The notes: a model not told the origin generated them from the sequence alone. A stretch of 64,000 nt of DNA from Flavobacterium psychrophilum (GCA_001708385.1 CP012388.1:1054001-1118000), one strand, 5' to 3'. Shown: positions 1 through 8,142, counted from the stretch's first letter. Numbers and translations are program-made.

Positions 1-101
1 AAATCTCATTTTCTCACTATAATGTTTTTCTTGTCCTAGTTCAATGCCGGGGTGTTTAATATACCGCAACTTTGCATAGTAATATTAAAACAACCACTAC
101 T

Positions 102-977
102 ATGGACAGAAAAGATTTTATCAGAAAAGGCCTTATGGGTACCGGAATGTTTATCACTTCGGCAGCCATAGGAGAAACCCTAACCAACGATATAGACGAG
201 ATTAAACCGTTAGAACCGATAGGCTACAACCACCTGCCAAACGAAAGCGCACTTGTATTAGAGAATACCGTTTTACATAAAGCCGGCAGCCGCGGACATG
301 CCAATCATGGCTGGCTGGACTCTCACCACTCTTTTAGTTTTGCCAATTATTATAATCCCGACAGAATGCACTTTGGTGTGCTTAGGGTATTAAATGACGA
401 CCGTGTAGATGCAGGTATGGGCTTTGGCACTCACCCACACGACAACATGGAGATTATCTCTATTCCGCTTGAGGGAGATTTAGAACATAAAGACAGCATG
501 GGCAATACTGCCGTTATTAAAAAAGGTGATATTCAGATAATGAGTGCCGGAACAGGTATTTACCATAGCGAATACAACAAGAACAAAGACCAGCTTACCA
601 AGTTCTTACAGATATGGGTATATCCCAACAAAAAGAATGTTACCCCACGTTACGACCAGATTTCGCTTAACGAAGCCGACCGCCACAACAAACTACAACA
701 GATACTTTCACCCAATGCTAACGACGAAGGCGTCTGGATCCATCAGGATGCATGGTTTCACTTAGGCAAGTTCGACAAAGACTTTACAACCGAATATAAA
801 CTTAACAAAAGCGGCAACGGTATTTATGCCTTTGTAATTAAAGGTGATATTACTATAGGTAGTGTTCAGCTAAATCAACGCGATGCCCTTGGTATTTGGG
901 ATACAGCAGCTATAAACATCACCGCAGCTTCTCAGGATGCAGAGCTTCTTCTTATAGAAGTGCCAATGTCAATATAA
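102..977 (+). CDS. Pirin family protein
   Basis: Bicupin of the pirin family. Counting from the ATG at 102 (291 aa), the four metal-ligand positions of pirins are visible: His111 and His113 in GTHPHDNME, and His155 and Glu157 in GIYHSEY. Family members bind Fe or another divalent metal and act as quercetinase-like dioxygenases or redox-sensing regulators; the substrate here is unknown. The frame stays open back to a TTG at 72, but the ATG is preferred because it begins a typical N-terminus, RKDFIRKGLMGTGMF followed by small hydrophobic residues. That segment looks like a weak Tat-type or membrane-directing signal but has RK rather than twin arginine, so export is uncertain. YceI follows 111 bp downstream with its own promoter. 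Confidence 0.9.
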   Translation: MDRKDFIRKGLMGTGMFITSAAIGETLTNDIDEIKPLEPIGYNHLPNESALVLENTVLHKAGSRGHANHGWLDSHHSFSFANYYNPDRMHFGVLRVLNDDRVDAGMGFGTHPHDNMEIISIPLEGDLEHKDSMGNTAVIKKGDIQIMSAGTGIYHSEYNKNKDQLTKFLQIWVYPNKKNVTPRYDQISLNEADRHNKLQQILSPNANDEGVWIHQDAWFHLGKFDKDFTTEYKLNKSGNGIYAFVIKGDITIGSVQLNQRDALGIWDTAAINITAASQDAELLLIEVPMSI

Positions 978-994
978 TTTTTTTCTAATAATCA

Positions 995-1036
995 ATTGCG
1001 TAACAAAATTTAATTCATAAATTTGTATATACAAAT
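995..1036 (+). promoter_or_regulatory. Promoter and operator-like palindrome of the YceI gene
   Basis: ATTG at 995-998, a 19-bp spacer, then TAAATTTG at 1018-1025 match the Bacteroidota -33/-7 promoter consensus (TTTG, about 19-21 bp, TAnnTTTG). A perfect 16-bp palindrome, ATTTGTATATACAAAT, at 1021-1036 overlaps the -7 element and the expected transcription start. That is a position where a dimeric repressor would block initiation. The regulator is not in the window. Confidence 0.65.
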
Positions 1037-1088
1037 ATTGTGCATACAATTAATTCCAACTTTTACAAATAATAAAAATCACTAGAAT

Positions 1089-1619
1089 ATGTCAACTACA
1101 AAATGGGCAGTAGACCCAACCCACTCAGAAATAGGATTTAAAGTAAAACACATGATGTTTACTAACGTATCCGGTAACTTTACAAAATTTACCGCAGAAG
1201 CAGATACAGAAGGTGATCATTTTGATAATGCTAAGTTTTCATTTAGTGCGGACATCGATTCTGTAAGCACAGGAAATGCAGATCGTGACGGACACCTTTT
1301 AAGCGGAGACTTTTTTGATTCTGCTCAATTCCCGAAAATCACATTTGAATCGACTTCATTTGATAAGAAAAACGAAGGAGAATATACACTTAACGGAAAC
1401 CTTAGCTTGCATGGCGAAACTAAAGCCGTAAGCCTTGATGTAGAGTTTGGCGGTATCGCTAAAGACCCTTGGGGTAACACAAAAGCAGGTTTTAGTATTA
1501 CAGGAAAACTAAACCGTAAAGATTTTGGCCTTACATGGAACTCTGCCCTTGAAACAGGTGGCGTACTTGTAGGTGAAGAAGTAAAACTGGCAATTGAATT
1601 GCAGTTTGTAAAACAATAA
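1089..1619 (+). CDS. YceI family protein (lipocalin-like fold)
   Basis: This 176-residue protein spans the whole YceI domain, from KWAVDPTHSEIGFKVKHMM at residues 5-23, through the conserved RDGHLLSGDFFD and FGLTWNSALETGG segments, to the C-terminus. YceI proteins form an extended beta-barrel that binds polyisoprenoid or other amphiphilic molecules and are often stress-induced. Most are periplasmic, but this one has no signal peptide (MSTTKWAVDP), so it is predicted to be cytoplasmic. The gene is monocistronic: it has its own promoter with an overlapping palindrome upstream and a hairpin terminator downstream. The pirin gene just upstream may belong to the same stress response; that link is an inference from position only. 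Confidence 0.93.
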   Translation: MSTTKWAVDPTHSEIGFKVKHMMFTNVSGNFTKFTAEADTEGDHFDNAKFSFSADIDSVSTGNADRDGHLLSGDFFDSAQFPKITFESTSFDKKNEGEYTLNGNLSLHGETKAVSLDVEFGGIAKDPWGNTKAGFSITGKLNRKDFGLTWNSALETGGVLVGEEVKLAIELQFVKQ

Positions 1620-1645
1620 TTATTGTTTGGTATATGTTTGGTTAA

Positions 1646-1679
1646 AAACCTGCAGTGCGAAAGTGCTGCAGGTTTTTTG
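1646..1679. terminator. Bidirectional terminator
   Basis: AAACCTGCAG (1646-1655) pairs with CTGCAGGTTT (1666-1675), with a 10-nt loop and a T-run on the plus strand. It separates the convergent YceI and 1682-2131 genes. Confidence 0.85.
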
Positions 1680-1681
1680 TT

Positions 1682-2131
1682 TTATGTTGTCTTGGAATAA
1701 GTAACAGGGCTGCACTGTGCAAATTTTTCCGGTGCCGAATTTCCGAATTTGTGGTCTTTCACATACTCATACAAAAGCCTTCTGAATTCTTTTTCCTTCT
1801 CTGCGGGAAGGTTTTTAAAGGAATACAGAAAATAATCAATTGTACCATCGGGCTTCATGTAAATCCTGTTCCACCCTTTGGTAACCTCTTCCCATTTAAA
1901 ATTATTTTTAAAAAGGTATCCTCCAAATGATTTCAGGAAATTATAGTACGTTTCAATATGTTTTTGCTGATCGGCTTCCGTTTTAAAGATACCATTATCA
2001 CCCAATGCTTCCTTATATTCCTTTTCGACTTTGATTAATAAGCCGTTTTGTTTTGCTTCTTCAACCGGCATTACCGTCTGGCTGTATCCAAAAACAGAAG
2101 CCAGGAGTAAAGTAGTCAGCAATAATTTCAT
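1682..2131 (-). CDS. Secreted hypothetical protein
   Basis: A 149-residue protein with a clear N-terminal signal peptide (MKLLLTTLLLASVFGYSQ), cleaved around residue 18, so it is predicted to be periplasmic or extracellular. I do not recognise the mature domain. It is charged, lysine-rich and probably helical, with aromatic patches (ETYYNFLKSFGGYLFKNNF) and a single cysteine near the end (KFAQCSPV). The frame extends further upstream, but the ATG at 2131 is chosen because it starts the signal peptide directly. It converges on YceI across a shared terminator and stands upstream of no other gene, so it is probably a single-gene unit. The function is unknown. Confidence 0.75.
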   Translation of the reverse strand: MKLLLTTLLLASVFGYSQTVMPVEEAKQNGLLIKVEKEYKEALGDNGIFKTEADQQKHIETYYNFLKSFGGYLFKNNFKWEEVTKGWNRIYMKPDGTIDYFLYSFKNLPAEKEKEFRRLLYEYVKDHKFGNSAPEKFAQCSPVTYSKTT

Positions 2132-2197
2132 AAGTAAATGATTTACGTTGTTAGTACAAGTAACGAAAATTATCACAGAAAAATTATTCGGCATCAA

Positions 2198-2227
2198 TAA
2201 AAAATCCCGAAGCTTTCACTTCGGGAT
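2198..2227 (-). terminator. Terminator of the PASTA-rluD operon
   Basis: ATCCCGAAG (2204-2212) and CTTCGGGAT (2219-2227) form a 9-bp stem with a 6-nt loop. On the minus strand it is followed by a T-run, 8 bp beyond the rluD stop codon. Confidence 0.88.
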
Positions 2228-2234
2228 CTCTAAT

Positions 2235-3281
2235 TTAATCTTCTTCCTCTTCTATAGTATGCGACTTAGAATAGGTGCGCCACTTCTCTATGCACTCCTG
2301 CATATCGTTTGGAATTTCGCTGTCAAAGCGCATAAACTCTTTTGTTGTTGGGTGTTCAAAGCCCAGTGTTTTTGCGTGTAGTGCCTGGCGTGGCAATATT
2401 TTAAAACAGTTGTCTATAAACTGTTTGTATTTAGTAAATGTAGTTCCCTTAAGTATAAGGTCTCCACCATAGCGGGCATCATTAAATAAGGTATGTCCTA
2501 TGTGTTTCATGTGTACACGTATCTGGTGTGTACGCCCTGTTTCCAGTTTACATGAAACCAAAGTCACATAACCCAGACGCTCAAGTACTTTGTAATGCGT
2601 TACAGCGTGTTTGCCTTGATCTCCATCAGGAAAAACAGCCATTTGCATACGGTCTTTTACGTGGCGGTCTATATTACCTTCAATAGTTCCTTCATCTTCG
2701 TCTACATTCCCCCAAACAATAGCAACATACTCCCTTTCAGAAGTTTTGTCGGCAAATTGTTTTGTAAGGTGGGTCATTGCTTGTTCAGTCTTTGCTATAA
2801 CCAGTAGACCCGATGTATCTTTATCGATACGGTGTACAAGACCCGGTCTTTCGCTACTGTTCATTGGTAGGTTCTCAAAGTGGTACGCAAGCGCATTTAC
2901 CAGGGTACCCGAATAATTTCCGTGTCCCGGGTGAACAACCATACCCGGCTCCTTATTTACAATAAGCAACTGGTCATCTTCGTAAACAATATTTAATGGA
3001 ATATTCTCCGGTTCAAGAAGGTATTCATAGGGTGGGTGCTCTAACAGTACCCTTACAATATCATTGGCCTTAACCTTATGGTTAGACTTTACAGCAACAT
3101 CGTTTACATAGATGTTTCCCGACTCTGCAGCCTTTTGTATCTTATTACGTGTAGCATTCTCTACCAGGTTCATAAGAAATTTATCAACCCTTAGGGGCGA
3201 TTGTCCTTTGCCTGCTTCAAAACGGAAATGTTCATATAACTCCTCGTCTGATTCCTGTTCTATAATTGGTATATTACTCAT
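2235..3281 (-). CDS. rluD: RluA/RluD-family 23S rRNA pseudouridine synthase
   Basis: This enzyme isomerises uridines to pseudouridine in large-subunit rRNA. An S4-type RNA-binding domain lies at about residues 30-80 (RVDKFLMNLVENATRNKIQK), followed by the RluA catalytic domain. The signature RPGLVHRIDKDTSGLLVIAK carries the catalytic Asp153, and a later RTHQIRVHMKHIGHTLFND is also typical of the family. The length of 348 aa is normal for RluD-type enzymes with an acidic C-terminal tail (EEEED). The start codon overlaps the end of the PASTA gene by 8 bp, so the two are co-transcribed. RluA, RluC and RluD paralogs are hard to separate by eye; the S4 domain and length favour RluD. Confidence 0.9.
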   Translation of the reverse strand: MSNIPIIEQESDEELYEHFRFEAGKGQSPLRVDKFLMNLVENATRNKIQKAAESGNIYVNDVAVKSNHKVKANDIVRVLLEHPPYEYLLEPENIPLNIVYEDDQLLIVNKEPGMVVHPGHGNYSGTLVNALAYHFENLPMNSSERPGLVHRIDKDTSGLLVIAKTEQAMTHLTKQFADKTSEREYVAIVWGNVDEDEGTIEGNIDRHVKDRMQMAVFPDGDQGKHAVTHYKVLERLGYVTLVSCKLETGRTHQIRVHMKHIGHTLFNDARYGGDLILKGTTFTKYKQFIDNCFKILPRQALHAKTLGFEHPTTKEFMRFDSEIPNDMQECIEKWRTYSKSHTIEEEED

Positions 3282-3894
3282 TTGTCTCCGTTTCTGTCCT
3301 GTCTTCTAATACTTTTACAGAATCTGTATCTGCTTCTTCATAACCTGTTTTCCCGTCGCCAAGCACAAGGTCAATTTTAGATGCTTTAAGCACCTTATCC
3401 CCTGCCTTAAGTTTTTTACCATTCTGCCATACTTCAAGAACAACATCTTTAGCTAAATAGGGCTTGTAGGTTTTTTTACCTTCATCAAGACCTACTGTTT
3501 TTAACGCCGGAAGAGCCGCCCTATATGTTTTCTGAATAATATCCGGTACACTAACCTGAGCATATCCTGCCGAGTTTATTTTAAGGTATACTTTTCTTCC
3601 GTCCTTTACATTTACCTTCGGAAGCGGGTCTTGCTGCACAATAGTATACGGCGGAAAATCTTTATTAAAGTCTATGGTGTCCAGTACCACATAATCAAGA
3701 TCTACTGCGTCAAGTGTTTCTTCTGCTTTTTCAACAGTCATTTTTCGTAAGTCAGGAACAGGTATTTCCTCTCCGTGATTTGTAGCATAACTAAGGTATT
3801 GCAGCAATAAAAATATCACTACAACTACAATTAAAAATGCAAATGCTAACTGTTTGAAAAAAACTTTACTCTGTAAAAAATCTTTAAGGGTCAT
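3274..3894 (-). CDS. PASTA domain-containing membrane protein
   Basis: A 206-residue protein with a short cytoplasmic N-terminus, one transmembrane helix at about residues 15-37 (LAFAFLIVVVVIFLLLQYLS), and an extracytoplasmic region with two PASTA modules (about 44-110, IPVPDLRKMTVEKAEETL; and about 112-180, VSVPDIIQKTYRAALPAL). PASTA domains bind peptidoglycan stem peptides or beta-lactams. There is no kinase or transpeptidase domain, so this is a stand-alone PASTA protein. It is first in an operon with rluD (8-bp overlap). In flavobacteria as I recall them, ddl usually sits immediately next to such a gene; here a four-gene cassette separates them. Confidence 0.88.
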   Translation of the reverse strand: MTLKDFLQSKVFFKQLAFAFLIVVVVIFLLLQYLSYATNHGEEIPVPDLRKMTVEKAEETLDAVDLDYVVLDTIDFNKDFPPYTIVQQDPLPKVNVKDGRKVYLKINSAGYAQVSVPDIIQKTYRAALPALKTVGLDEGKKTYKPYLAKDVVLEVWQNGKKLKAGDKVLKASKIDLVLGDGKTGYEEADTDSVKVLEDRTETETNE

Positions 3895-3911
3895 GTAGTA
3901 TGAATTTTGGG

Positions 3912-3919
3912 CAAAGATA
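3912..3919 (-). promoter_or_regulatory. -7 promoter element of the PASTA-rluD operon
   Basis: On the minus strand this reads TATCTTTG, an exact match to TAnnTTTG, 17 bp upstream of the PASTA start codon. No clear TTTG was found at the -33 spacing. Confidence 0.65.
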
Positions 3920-3975
3920 GGAATAATACCAAACCTTGCATATAAAAGAATAGCTGCCCGAAAAATAAAAACATC

Positions 3976-4770
3976 TTATTCCATGTTTTCCATTTCCTGT
4001 AACTTATCTAATATAGTCCGGGAATATTGATCTATAGTAACTTTTTTTCCTTTAACGGGTATTTTAATAGAAAAATTGTCTTTCCCGTTAAGGATTATCT
4101 TAGAACATAATATTGTTGATACCGGAGTATTTACCTCGAGTATAAGCCCTGGAAGACCCCAATACGCTTTAGGCCCTTGGTTTACAGGAATATCCGGCGT
4201 ATACCATGCGGTTATAATTTCAGAATTAGTATCTGATTCCTTAGCAAAAGTTTTATTTGAAGCTTTCATTTTTTTTCTTATAAAATCCTCAACTTCATTT
4301 CCTGTTACTTCTGCAACAGCTTTATAACATAAGTAATCACCTATTTGTTTTGTTTCATTTTTAAAAGTCCATTGCAATGGCTGTAAAGAATCTGAAACCA
4401 AAAAGCTCTTACCCAGAAAATCTTTTTCAATAAGAAGAATTTTATTTTTTATATCCTTATATATTTTACCTGACTGATCTTGCAGCGAGCTCGAAGTACG
4501 GGTAATCCTCATTTTACCAACCGGAGAGATAAGTGCCAAATCTTCCTGATATACCGATCTTGTCTTATCAAAATTGAGAATATAAAATTGTTTAGATGCA
4601 TCGCTTACCTTTTCTAAAAGTTTTTTCTTAGCATCGTCACTAACATCTTCTCCAAACTTTAGATCAGGGGTGTTATTTTTTAATATGTATACAGCACTTC
4701 CATGAAAGTCCTGAGCTTTGAGAGCCATAAACTGAATAAAAAAAAGAAATATAATTAAACCCTTTTTCAT
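3976..4770 (-). CDS. GLPGLI family protein
   Basis: A 264-residue exported protein of the Bacteroidota-specific GLPGLI family (TIGR01200). It has a signal peptide MKKGLIIFLFFIQFMALKAQ (residues 1-20) and the name-giving GLPGLI motif at residues 205-210, preceded by the usual AWYTPDIPVNQGPKAYW stretch. The family's function is unknown; members are often encoded beside CarboxypepD_reg-like or TonB-linked proteins, as here. It is the last gene of the cassette: its ATG overlaps the stop codon of the lipocalin-like gene (4-bp ATGA), so the two are translationally coupled. No hairpin terminator is seen between it and the PASTA promoter. Confidence 0.88.
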   Translation of the reverse strand: MKKGLIIFLFFIQFMALKAQDFHGSAVYILKNNTPDLKFGEDVSDDAKKKLLEKVSDASKQFYILNFDKTRSVYQEDLALISPVGKMRITRTSSSLQDQSGKIYKDIKNKILLIEKDFLGKSFLVSDSLQPLQWTFKNETKQIGDYLCYKAVAEVTGNEVEDFIRKKMKASNKTFAKESDTNSEIITAWYTPDIPVNQGPKAYWGLPGLILEVNTPVSTILCSKIILNGKDNFSIKIPVKGKKVTIDQYSRTILDKLQEMENME

Positions 4771-5168
4771 TTCGCTTTTACTTTAGGTGTCATGTGATAT
4801 TTAAATACTGTGCCATCATCATATTTGGTTTCGTATACAAATTCACTTACCGAAAGCTTAAGCACCTTTAGCTTAGTTTTAATTCCTAGTGCAGTAATAT
4901 CAAGTTCAAGCTGTTTTTTTGCTTCATTGTATTTCCAGGTTCCATTTAATTGCTGCCCTTCCTGGAACATAGTAAACCCAAAATTCTTCTGAAAAACAAT
5001 ACCGTCATTCACCTGGTTTTTTGATGGGATTTCCTTTTTACCATTTTCAAATAAATATTGAACTTTCCAGTTATTTATCAGCCACTTTTCTGCCTGTTGT
5101 TTATTTTGTCCGTTCATTGCGAAACCAATAATCATAAACAGAAATATATATTTTATTTTACTTTTCAT
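4767..5168 (-). CDS. Secreted lipocalin-like protein
   Basis: A 133-residue exported protein with a signal sequence (MKSKIKYIFLFMIIGFAMNG) and a beta-rich mature part resembling Lipocalin_4/5-type domains: WLINNWKVQYLFENGKK, then GIVFQKNFGFTMF, LNGTWKYNEAKKQLELDI and a final FKYHMTPK strand. The frame extends to a TTG at 5186, but the ATG at 5168 is preferred because it follows the upstream stop codon by 7 bp, has an A-rich leader typical of Bacteroidota, and starts the signal peptide. The family assignment rests on the alternating W/G strand pattern and is moderate. It is coupled with the GLPGLI gene downstream. Confidence 0.72.
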   Translation of the reverse strand: MKSKIKYIFLFMIIGFAMNGQNKQQAEKWLINNWKVQYLFENGKKEIPSKNQVNDGIVFQKNFGFTMFQEGQQLNGTWKYNEAKKQLELDITALGIKTKLKVLKLSVSEFVYETKYDDGTVFKYHMTPKVKAK

Positions 5169-5175
5169 ATTATTT

Positions 5176-6054
5176 TTATTTTTCAATTACAACATCAATT
5201 CCAAGAAGAAAATTTATAAAATCTTTTCTTACTCTTGACTTGTGCGTGTCTACATTCCATTTCTTATTCCTAAACCTGCTCCAGCTTACTATTTCCATTG
5301 GAGAATGTGTAAAGTTAATGCGAGGGCCTACTAATGCCATCGATTTCAGCTTGCCTGTATATTTGGTATTTATAATTTCCACACCTACACAAATACCATT
5401 TTTAGGAAATGCAATACCAAGACTATCAACTGGAATTTTTAATTTATAGGTTTTATTTTCAGGATATATAATTAAGTTTTTATCGTATAACTCGTTACCG
5501 GGCTTTTTAAGATTTTCATCATACTCATAGAATTTTATATTATATGTAGCTATATAATCAGCGTTCGACTCTTTCTGTAGGTCAAGCCAAATATTTTTAA
5601 GCAATCCTTTCTTATGATATGTATTTTTTATATAACTGCAAATTTCATTGCCAAACGGAAGCCCTGTGGATACTTTTGCTTTTTTAGGCAGACCTAAGCT
5701 TTTAACCCTCGAATATTTTGTTTTCTTATTATCAAGAACTATCTCATTTAATTCATTAGCTTTCTGAGATAATGCTACTATTATATTTGGATCACTAACC
5801 AATAACGAGATATCCAGTTCTTTTTCTTCGTAACCTATAGATGAAACAACAAGTAAGCCTGTTTCATTTTGCAAGTCAAATTCAAATTTTCCATCTATAG
5901 TAGCCGAAACACCAAGGTTTTTATCCCTTAAAACAATGTTAGCATAAGGTACTGGTTCATTAGTGTTATTGTCAAGCACCACACCTCTAATTGTTTGAGC
6001 AAATAAACAAAAATGAATGCCGGACAAAAAAAATAAAGAATATAAATATTTCAT
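5176..6054 (-). CDS. CarboxypepD_reg-like domain protein (exported)
   Basis: A 292-residue protein with a signal peptide ending at CLFAQ (residue 20), followed at once by a carboxypeptidase-regulatory-like beta-sandwich (about 21-95: TIRGVVLDNNTNEPVPYANI, then ATIDGKFEFDL, then VVSSIGYEEKELDIS). This is the domain that caps many SusC/TonB-dependent receptors, but no barrel follows. The remaining 190 residues are a lysine-rich beta region that I do not recognise (YNIKFYEYDENLKKPGNELY). Stand-alone proteins of this type occur beside GLPGLI proteins in Bacteroidota. It lies in the middle of a four-gene minus-strand cassette, 7 bp upstream of the lipocalin-like gene. Confidence 0.82.
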   Translation of the reverse strand: MKYLYSLFFLSGIHFCLFAQTIRGVVLDNNTNEPVPYANIVLRDKNLGVSATIDGKFEFDLQNETGLLVVSSIGYEEKELDISLLVSDPNIIVALSQKANELNEIVLDNKKTKYSRVKSLGLPKKAKVSTGLPFGNEICSYIKNTYHKKGLLKNIWLDLQKESNADYIATYNIKFYEYDENLKKPGNELYDKNLIIYPENKTYKLKIPVDSLGIAFPKNGICVGVEIINTKYTGKLKSMALVGPRINFTHSPMEIVSWSRFRNKKWNVDTHKSRVRKDFINFLLGIDVVIEK

Positions 6055-6104
6055 ATTATATTAGAGAAAGAGAGAGTGGGTAAAACCACTCTCCCCTTTA
6101 TAAA

Positions 6105-6344
6105 TTAAAAGTTGCTGTCGAAGCCTTCTTCAACTAGTCCGAAATCCACTGGACTTCCGTCACTGTTACAAAATTTAGTTTCATGATAGCTTGTCCTTAT
6201 ACCCAGGAAGTATGTTGCTTCCCAAACAATTAAACAACCTTCACTATTAACATAGTTACCATTACGAGGCTTACGCGCATCAGCTGGTAGAGAAAACATT
6301 AGGCACATCATTAATGCGCCAACTAAGATAGATTTTTTTTTCAT
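6105..6344 (-). CDS. Small secreted peptide, unknown function
   Basis: A 79-residue protein with a strong signal peptide (MKKKSILVGALMMCLMFSLPADA, residues 1-23), leaving a mature peptide of about 56 residues with two cysteines (SEGCLIVWE and ETKFCNSDG) that could form a disulfide. The C-terminus is acidic and aromatic (FGLVEEGFDSNF). I do not recognise a family. It is the first gene of the envelope cassette, 50 bp upstream of the CarboxypepD_reg gene, and the region before it contains no convincing TAnnTTTG element. The signal peptide and conserved spacing support a real gene despite its size. Confidence 0.65.
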   Translation of the reverse strand: MKKKSILVGALMMCLMFSLPADARKPRNGNYVNSEGCLIVWEATYFLGIRTSYHETKFCNSDGSPVDFGLVEEGFDSNF

Positions 6345-6575
6345 GGTTGGTTGAAAATTATAAATTACCTACTCTTTCGTTTTTCGGTTTACACGACAAC
6401 AATTTAATGGCCATAAAATTAAATGCAGGTAAACTTATCGAAAAAAAAGCCTCGCAATAATAAACTTACAAACTTTAACATATTCAGAAAATAACTACAA
6501 AAAATTCATTTTTTAACTGATATTAGTAAAATAGCTATTGGGAAATTAATTAGTTTACAGTTCGGGAAATAGTAA

Positions 6576-6583
6576 TACTTTTG
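6576..6583 (+). promoter_or_regulatory. -7 promoter element of ddl
   Basis: TACTTTTG matches TAnnTTTG, 25 bp before the ddl ATG. A TTTA at 6554-6557 lies at about the -33 spacing but is not a perfect TTTG. The 264 bp between the small-peptide gene and ddl hold nothing else recognisable. Confidence 0.65.
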
Positions 6584-6608
6584 TGATAGTATTAAATATC
6601 TAAAATAA

Positions 6609-7595
6609 ATGAATGTAGCAGTAGTAATGGGCGGATATTCAGACGAATCCGTTATTTCTATCCGAAGCGGCCAGCTTATATTAAAAAATCTTGACCGTAA
6701 TAAATATACCCCTTATGAGATACATATCCTTCCTGAAGGATGGAATGTGCTTGTAGATGGCAACAAATATCCTATAAACAAAGGAGATTTTTCTTTTGAA
6801 AAAGAGGGCGGCAAAGTTACTTTCGACGTTGCGGTAAATACTATTCACGGAACACCGGGCGAAGACGGACACATGCAATCGTATTGGGAACTGATAGACC
6901 TTCCATACACCGGATGCGGTTTTTACCAATCGGCACTTACATTCAATAAAAGAGATACCTTATCGGTACTTTCAAAATTCAATATACCCAAAGCAAAATC
7001 AATCTATCTTTCTAAAGGAGATGTTGTAACTGCCCAACAGATAGTCGAAACGCTTGGCCTGCCTTTTATGGTAAAGCCAAACCAAAGCGGAAGCAGCCTT
7101 GGCGTTTCTAAAGTAAATGAAATTTCAGAATTTGATAAAGCTTTGAATTTTGCATTTGCTGAAGATTCAGATATCCTTATCGAAGAATATATTAAAGGTA
7201 CAGAAGTATCTGTCGGGGTGCTTAACCTTAACGGAAAAACAACCGTTCTTGGTTTAACCGAAATTGTATCGCACAACGACTTTTTTGACTACGAGGCCAA
7301 ATACCAGGGAAAATCGGATGAAATAACACCTGCACGTATTGATGCCGAAACGGAAAGGAAAGTGCGCGAAACAGCAGCCAAAGCTTATGAAGCTTTGGGA
7401 ATGAGTGGCTTTTCCCGTACCGATTTTATAATCAGAAACGGCGAACCTCATTTTATAGAAATAAATACCAACCCGGGACTATCACAACAAAGTATTTTTC
7501 CGCAGCAAGCTCAGCATGCCGATATACCGTTTACTGAATTGCTCGACAGCGAAATTAAACTGGCGTTACAGCGTAAAGTACTTTGGAAGAAATAA
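6609..7595 (+). CDS. ddl: D-alanine--D-alanine ligase
   Basis: ATP-grasp ligase that joins two D-alanines for the peptidoglycan precursor; cytoplasmic. The 328-residue length is normal. The N-terminal MGGYSDESVISIRSG loop binds the first substrate. The ATP-grasp core shows MVKPNQSGSSLGVSKV (about residues 154-170) and EEYIKGTEVSVGVL, and the C-terminal GFSRTDFIIRNGEPHFIEIN carries the metal-binding Glu/Asn, followed by NPGLSQQSIFPQQA. It has its own Bacteroidota-type promoter and is followed 83 bp downstream by coaD in the same orientation. There is no partner murC, murF or mur cluster in the window. Confidence 0.97.
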   Translation: MNVAVVMGGYSDESVISIRSGQLILKNLDRNKYTPYEIHILPEGWNVLVDGNKYPINKGDFSFEKEGGKVTFDVAVNTIHGTPGEDGHMQSYWELIDLPYTGCGFYQSALTFNKRDTLSVLSKFNIPKAKSIYLSKGDVVTAQQIVETLGLPFMVKPNQSGSSLGVSKVNEISEFDKALNFAFAEDSDILIEEYIKGTEVSVGVLNLNGKTTVLGLTEIVSHNDFFDYEAKYQGKSDEITPARIDAETERKVRETAAKAYEALGMSGFSRTDFIIRNGEPHFIEINTNPGLSQQSIFPQQAQHADIPFTELLDSEIKLALQRKVLWKK

Positions 7596-7678
7596 ATCAG
7601 ACGGTTGCAGTGATTTCTCTTCCCGGCAAAAAAAAGCGGAGTCGAAGAATCTCATATTTTTAATCTAAAAAATATACA

Positions 7679-8137
7679 ATGAAAATAGCAGTATTTCCCG
7701 GATCATTCGATCCTATTACACTTGGCCATCACGACATTATTAAACGTGGTATAAGCCTGTTTGATAAGGTAATTATAGCTATTGGGGTTAATGCCGAAAA
7801 AAAATACATGTTTTCGCTGGAAGAGCGTAAGCGTTTTATTGAAAAATCGTTTGCAGGTGATCCTAAAGTGGAAGTGGTTACTTATGAAGGGCTAACTATC
7901 GACCTGTGCCGAAAAGTAGGTGCAGGCTTTATATTACGCGGACTACGTAATCCTGCCGACTTTGAATTTGAAAAAGCGATTGCGCATACTAACAGGCAGC
8001 TTTCTAAAATTGAAACGGTATTCTTACTTACTGCTGCCAGCACTTCTTACATCAGTTCGAGTATTGTACGCGACGTGCTTCGCAATGGCGGAGATTACAC
8101 CATATTGGTACCCGATGCTGTAAGGGTGGTTAAATAA
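7679..8137 (+). CDS. coaD: Phosphopantetheine adenylyltransferase
   Basis: Nucleotidyltransferase that makes dephospho-CoA from ATP and 4'-phosphopantetheine, the penultimate step of coenzyme A synthesis. It has 152 residues, full length. The (T/H)xGH signature is GSFDPITLGHHDII (residues 8-21), the second motif is LRGLRNPADFEFE, and the C-terminal ISSSIVRDVLRNGGD is the usual SSTxVR-type motif. It lies between ddl and an M14 peptidase, whose ATG comes 5 bp after the coaD stop codon, so ddl-coaD-peptidase is probably one operon. Confidence 0.97.
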   Translation: MKIAVFPGSFDPITLGHHDIIKRGISLFDKVIIAIGVNAEKKYMFSLEERKRFIEKSFAGDPKVEVVTYEGLTIDLCRKVGAGFILRGLRNPADFEFEKAIAHTNRQLSKIETVFLLTAASTSYISSSIVRDVLRNGGDYTILVPDAVRVVK

Positions 8138-8142
8138 TATTT

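Noticed and set aside
1..71. Possible divergent gene at the left edge: an ATG on the minus strand at 7-9, and an open frame upstream of it with a coding-like sequence
   Set aside because: Only three codons would lie in the window, and the open upstream frame ends in a stop before 90. There is too little to call.
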